Below are positions 31,981 to 35,611 of a stretch of 35,611 bases of DNA, in pieces. The DNA is taken from assembly GCA_016934055.1 (NCBI GenBank), contig JAFGTR010000150.1, forward strand, positions 1 through 35,611, in the 5' to 3' direction. Positions within the stretch are counted from its first letter, which is position 1. Each line of letters begins with the position of its first letter. The stretch is from Bacteroidales bacterium (lineage in GTDB: Bacteria > Bacteroidota > Bacteroidia > Bacteroidales > UBA10428). The position numbers and the translations under genes are program-made. Below the pieces are notes generated by a model, which searched no databases, had not been told where the DNA came from, and worked only from the letters and a program-made list of their open reading frames with translations.

Positions 31981-34640
31981 AAATTTATCATAAACATTTT
32001 CACCATGTCAGGATTGTATCACTGGTCGCCGGATTGGCGCTGATTGGAACCTTGGCACAGGCACAGACCCCTGATCTTTCAAGGAAGGTTACCGTTATAT
32101 ATTCAGGAGCAACACTTGAGAAAGTTTTACAGGACCTTACGCAAAGATATGATATTCGGTTCTCATACAATCCCAACAACCTCCCTGTTGATATGAAGAT
32201 CGAATATAGCGCCAGGGAAAAGGCACTTGAAGATGTTATTGAAGATATATTTCAGCAGGCCGGGATACAATATTCCTTAGTGTCAGGTTACCTTGTCCTG
32301 AAGACAAAAAATGTTGGGATTGAAGCGGAAAAGCCATCCAGACCTGAAATGTACACACTGAGTGGCATTATCGCCGATTCATTAAGCCGGGAAGTGCTCA
32401 TCGGTGCAGCTGTTTATATTAAGGAAACCGGTACCGGTGCGTTGAGTAACCATTACGGTTTTTTTTCCATTACCCAGCCTGCCGGTGTCTATACCTTTGA
32501 GATATCATACCTGGGCTACAGCTTACAAAGCAGGACATTGGTATTGCACGGTAACGCCACATGGAATGTCAATCTGAATCCCATTCCCTTTTCAGTAAAG
32601 CAGATTATCGTATCTGCCGTTAACAAAGAAGAAGTTTTATCAAACACAAGGGCAGCCCAAAGCAACATTGAGGCAAAAGCCATACAAAGGCATGTCGCAG
32701 CCCTGGGGGAAACCGATATGCTGAAATCCCTCGACCTGCAGCCGGGCATAAGTTTCCAAAGTGACGGTTCCAGTTATTTTTATGTACGGGGCGGAAACCG
32801 TGATCAGAATCTCATTTTACTCGACGAGGCTCCTATCTATAATCCTTCTCATTTGCTGGGTTTGTTTACTCCGATTATCCCGGAGGCTGTGAAGCACACC
32901 GAGATATATAAGGCTGATTTTCCCATTCAATATGGAGGCAGATTGTCTTCCATCATGGATATCCGCACCTGCGATGGCAATATGCAACGGTTTTCAGCGA
33001 ATGTAAATGTGGGCCTTGTGTCAACGAGGATCAGCCTCGAAGGCCCGTTAAAAAAAGATGCCAGTTCCTGTTTCTTATCCATTCGCCGGTCGACCTTTGG
33101 ATATTTTGTCAAATTGCTGGATCCAAAGGTTGAGGATTTCCATTTTACCGATCTTACCACAAAATTCAACGTAAAACTGGGGAAAAGAGACCGGCTGTTC
33201 TTAACCTTTTTCTCAGGCAGGGATGTCTTTTTGAACAAGCCGGCTGAGGTTCGAAACGGACTTGAATGGTTTAATAATGCGCTGACCTTGCGCTGGAATC
33301 ATGTATACGGGAACAGACTTTTCTCCAACACCACTTTTTATAGCAGTAAATACGATTATTCTTTATATACCAACTATGATGAAAAGATCGGTTGGAATTC
33401 TGATATTACCAGTTCAAACCTGAAGTCGGAATTTATATGGTATTGCAATTCCCGGCATAAAATCAATTTTGGGATAAACCTGGGGGTATATTTTTTCAAT
33501 CCGGGAAATTATAAATCACCTGAAGGAACATACGGAAATATGAGAGTGTCTGAAGTGAATTCAGGTGAAATTGTGCTCTATGCCGGTTACAATCAGAAAC
33601 TAACCGATTGGCTTACGGTCAATTACGGATTGCGTTTTTCAGACTGGAGTAATTATGGCGAAGCCTTCAGCATAGTTTATGATGAGTTATATAACCCGGT
33701 TTCTTACAATGAATATTCAAAAAATGAACGCTACTATTCAAAAAGCATGCCCGAACCCCGTATTTCGTTATCTTTAAGAACCGGGCACATGTCCTATATT
33801 AAGGCTTCATACAACCGAACTATCCAGCACATAAACCAGATCAACAACAGCATCAGTCCGCTGAACTCCCTTGAAGTATGGCTGCCTTCAGGTCCCAATA
33901 TTAAGCCACAGTCCGCCCATATCATTAACCTGGGCTATATTAAAATATGGCCTGAGAAAGCTGTCGATATAAGCGCCGATGTATATTACAAAAAAATGAA
34001 CAATCAGATTGGATATACTTATCACGCTGAAATGTTGTTGAATCCTTATCTTGAAGGAGAAATTAGGCAGGGAGACGGTGAGGCCTATGGCTTTGAGATC
34101 ATGTTGAAAAAGACCCAGGGTAAAATTACAGGTCAGTTCGGATATGCATTCACCCGGAGTTTTTTGAAAATTGACGGTCTGAACAATAACCGGAGATATT
34201 CTTCCCACCAGGATAAACCTCTTGATTTCTCATTATCTGTTGATTATAAGGTTAAGCCCCGCTGGATGCTGAATTTAAATATAGTATATACTTCCGGTAT
34301 GGTTTTGTCAACACCAACCGGATTTTATTATTACCGGGGGAAACAGGTGCCGTTTTATGCATGGCAGAACAATGACAGGTTACCCGACTACAGAAGGATT
34401 GATCTGGGATCGGTATGGCGTTTGAACAGGAAGGAGGAAAGATTTGAACACTATATTACATTATCAATCTATAACTTATTCGCCGCAAAGAATTACGCTT
34501 TCCTGAACTTTAACAAGATAAAGGATGAGGAAGGAAAATTTTATGTGCCTGCTGACACTTATATTATGGATGAACAGATTGTAAGCTACCGCTATATATA
34601 TTCAATGATACCTTCAATTACTTACAGCCTGAAGTTTTAA
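31974..34640 (+). CDS. Transducing TonB-dependent receptor with STN and carboxypeptidase-like domains
   Basis: The 888-residue protein has a signal peptide (about 1-30, ending AQAQ). An STN domain (about 36-112: SGATLEKVLQDLTQRYDIRF) contacts the FecR protein. A CarboxypepD-regulatory-like domain follows (about 124-205: SGIIADSLSREVLIGAAVYI), then the TonB plug (about 225-335: ALGETDMLKSLDLQPGIS, YVRGGNRDQNLILLDEAPIY) and a 22-stranded barrel to the C-terminal SYSLKF. It sits in the outer membrane and imports an unknown ligand with TonB energy, while signalling through FecR. No SusD is adjacent; the partner is a DUF4249 lipoprotein whose start overlaps this stop by one base. Confidence 0.94.
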   Translation: MLKIYHKHFHHVRIVSLVAGLALIGTLAQAQTPDLSRKVTVIYSGATLEKVLQDLTQRYDIRFSYNPNNLPVDMKIEYSAREKALEDVIEDIFQQAGIQYSLVSGYLVLKTKNVGIEAEKPSRPEMYTLSGIIADSLSREVLIGAAVYIKETGTGALSNHYGFFSITQPAGVYTFEISYLGYSLQSRTLVLHGNATWNVNLNPIPFSVKQIIVSAVNKEEVLSNTRAAQSNIEAKAIQRHVAALGETDMLKSLDLQPGISFQSDGSSYFYVRGGNRDQNLILLDEAPIYNPSHLLGLFTPIIPEAVKHTEIYKADFPIQYGGRLSSIMDIRTCDGNMQRFSANVNVGLVSTRISLEGPLKKDASSCFLSIRRSTFGYFVKLLDPKVEDFHFTDLTTKFNVKLGKRDRLFLTFFSGRDVFLNKPAEVRNGLEWFNNALTLRWNHVYGNRLFSNTTFYSSKYDYSLYTNYDEKIGWNSDITSSNLKSEFIWYCNSRHKINFGINLGVYFFNPGNYKSPEGTYGNMRVSEVNSGEIVLYAGYNQKLTDWLTVNYGLRFSDWSNYGEAFSIVYDELYNPVSYNEYSKNERYYSKSMPEPRISLSLRTGHMSYIKASYNRTIQHINQINNSISPLNSLEVWLPSGPNIKPQSAHIINLGYIKIWPEKAVDISADVYYKKMNNQIGYTYHAEMLLNPYLEGEIRQGDGEAYGFEIMLKKTQGKITGQFGYAFTRSFLKIDGLNNNRRYSSHQDKPLDFSLSVDYKVKPRWMLNLNIVYTSGMVLSTPTGFYYYRGKQVPFYAWQNNDRLPDYRRIDLGSVWRLNRKEERFEHYITLSIYNLFAAKNYAFLNFNKIKDEEGKFYVPADTYIMDEQIVSYRYIYSMIPSITYSLKF

Positions 34641-35449
34641 TGATGAAAAAAAGGACATATGGCTTATTAGGGTATTTCATCTTGTTGTTATGCATATCAT
34701 GTGAAAAACAGACCAAATGGGATATCCGGTCTTCATCAGGTTTTATGGCAGCGGATTGTATTTTAACAAATGAACTGAAATACCACACGGTACGGTTATA
34801 TCGCTCAACGGATGATCTGAACCAGCTTCCAACAGGTGTTACGGGAGCAGAAATAAAACTTATTTTTGGTGACAGTACCATTACATTTTCAGAAGTAATT
34901 ACTGAAGCCGGCAGATATGTGTCGACAATACCCTTCATAGCATCAGCCGGCAACAATTACAGGCTTGTCATATCGGTTGAAGGCATTGCTGATACAGCCC
35001 GGGCAGCCATGGCAGCCATTACGCCGCTTGAACCTTTTGAGATCGTTGCTTTTGACACCTTGTTTCGTTTTGTGTATCATTCCGGCAGTCAGCCTTCCAT
35101 GACCGAAGTATTCTATGACTGGTCGGATGATCCGAATTATTGTGAAACCTATGGTTCATGCCAGGCATCTGAGGTGTTTTACACCCTTGATAATATAGAT
35201 ATTGGAAAGATGTTTGCTCCCGACAGGATGATCATACCTTTTCCTGAAAACACCGGGATTATTAGAAGAAAATACTCTTTGAGTGAAGAACATCAGCGTT
35301 TTATCAGGTCACTTTTGCTCGAAACCGAATGGCGCGGAGGCTTTTTTGATGTTGAACAGGGCAATGTTCCCACTAATTTCCGCCATGGCATCCGGGGCTG
35401 GTTCGCTGCCTGCATGGTGCTGACGGATACCACGCAATTCAGACCATGA
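34640..35449 (+). CDS. DUF4249 lipoprotein partner of the TonB receptor
   Basis: The 269-residue protein has an N-terminal hydrophobic stretch ending LLLCISCEK, a likely lipoprotein signal (Cys about 21). It then has beta-rich sequence with the DUF4249 pattern VTGAEIKLIFGDSTITF and the near-terminal block WRGGFFDVEQGNVPTNF and GWFAACMV. DUF4249 proteins are regularly encoded after TonB receptors that carry a carboxypeptidase-like domain. They probably act as surface or periplasmic partners of the receptor; the ligand is unknown. The start codon shares one base with the receptor's stop (TAATG). A heptamer-phased repeat starts three bases after the TGA. Confidence 0.88.
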   Translation: MMKKRTYGLLGYFILLLCISCEKQTKWDIRSSSGFMAADCILTNELKYHTVRLYRSTDDLNQLPTGVTGAEIKLIFGDSTITFSEVITEAGRYVSTIPFIASAGNNYRLVISVEGIADTARAAMAAITPLEPFEIVAFDTLFRFVYHSGSQPSMTEVFYDWSDDPNYCETYGSCQASEVFYTLDNIDIGKMFAPDRMIIPFPENTGIIRRKYSLSEEHQRFIRSLLLETEWRGGFFDVEQGNVPTNFRHGIRGWFAACMVLTDTTQFRP

Positions 35450-35451
35450 CA

Positions 35452-35536
35452 AAAGATCAAAGATCAAAGAACAAAGAACAAAGATCGAAGATTGAAAAAA
35501 AAGACTGTAGACTTCAGACTGCAGACTGCAGACTAA
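35452..35536. repeat. Heptamer-phased AGAnnnn arrays after the DUF4249 stop
   Basis: Starting three bases after the TGA, the DNA parses into 7-base units: AAAGATC x2, AAAGAAC x2, AAAGATC, GAAGATT (35452-35493). After an A-tract come AGACTGT, AGACTTC, AGACTGC x2 and AGACTAA (35502-35536). In AGA phase the words AGAACAA and AGACTGC are those of the array at 2420-2475, and AGATCAA is shared with 18631-18649. Confidence 0.8.
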
Positions 35537-35563
35537 ATAGAACACGAGACTAACAGACTTCAA

Positions 35564-35611
35564 GACCATCAGACCATCAGACCATCAGACCATCAGACCA
35601 TCAGACCATCA
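35564..35611. repeat. 8-nt tandem array (GACCATCA) running off the window
   Basis: Six perfect GACCATCA units fill 35564-35611 and continue past the window edge. The preceding bases GACTTCAAGAC (35556-35566) are identical to 4387-4397, beside the other 8-nt array. CAGACCAT also ends the DUF4249 coding sequence. Confidence 0.9.

Noticed and set aside
35452..35611. Possible CRISPR array at the window end
   Set aside because: The units are directly contiguous 7- and 8-base words without spacers.

Overview
The window comes from a member of the Bacteroidota, most likely an uncultured Bacteroidales-like lineage. The evidence is the set of protein families (type IX secretion sorting domains, a FecI/FecR/TonB-receptor/DUF4249 set, DUF4199, DUF3160, STN domains) and the promoters, which match the Bacteroidota form TTTG-N19-TAnnTTTG rather than TTGACA/TATAAT. 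The DNA is moderately AT-rich and genes are compact. Intergenic spaces are unusually full of short repeats.

Layout. 1-4015: a truncated secreted serine hydrolase, then a minus-strand operon of DUF4199 membrane protein and two family-2 glycosyltransferases. 4052-4440: the SRP RNA gene with a near-perfect promoter, followed by an 8-nt tandem array. 4450-8563 (minus): polyphosphate kinase, SixA-type phosphatase, PIN-PhoH ATPase. 8589-10605 (plus): nitroreductase and FolC. 10608-10962: a perfect promoter, a broken tRNA copy split by a palindromic insert, an intact tRNA-Val(UAC) and two hairpin terminators. 10984-13944 (minus): a large secreted protein with an exact 207-residue internal duplication, carbohydrate-binding-like domains and a T9SS tail. 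14313-15719 (plus): a secreted beta-propeller lactonase-like protein. 15796-18603 (minus): an outer-membrane barrel and a caspase-fold protease in one operon. 18742-20288: a small membrane protein and an FKBP isomerase, divergently arranged. 20576-25133 (minus): a DUF3160 protein cut from its T9SS tail by one in-frame TAG, and an M28 peptidase lipoprotein. 25527-29782 (plus): a translationally coupled pair of exported proteins, the second carrying PEP-synthase-type phosphohistidine and ATP-grasp domains. 29908-30156: a GlsB-like membrane protein. 30396-35449 (plus): ECF sigma factor, FecR anti-sigma, transducing TonB receptor and DUF4249 lipoprotein.

How the parts fit. Much of the window is cell-envelope biology: T9SS cargo, surface proteases and hydrolases, a TonB transport and signalling locus, and glycosyltransferases. 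Housekeeping genes (SRP RNA, tRNA-Val, folC, ppk, phoH) lie between.

Most unusual points: (1) the exported PEP-synthase-like protein and its coupled partner; (2) the caspase plus outer-membrane barrel operon, which resembles PorU/PorV in its logic; (3) the T9SS tail separated by a stop codon; (4) heptamer-phased AGAnnnn arrays starting a few bases after stop codons, sharing words between distant loci; (5) the tRNA gene split by a palindromic element; (6) the 8-nt array bracketed by copies of an SRP-RNA end.
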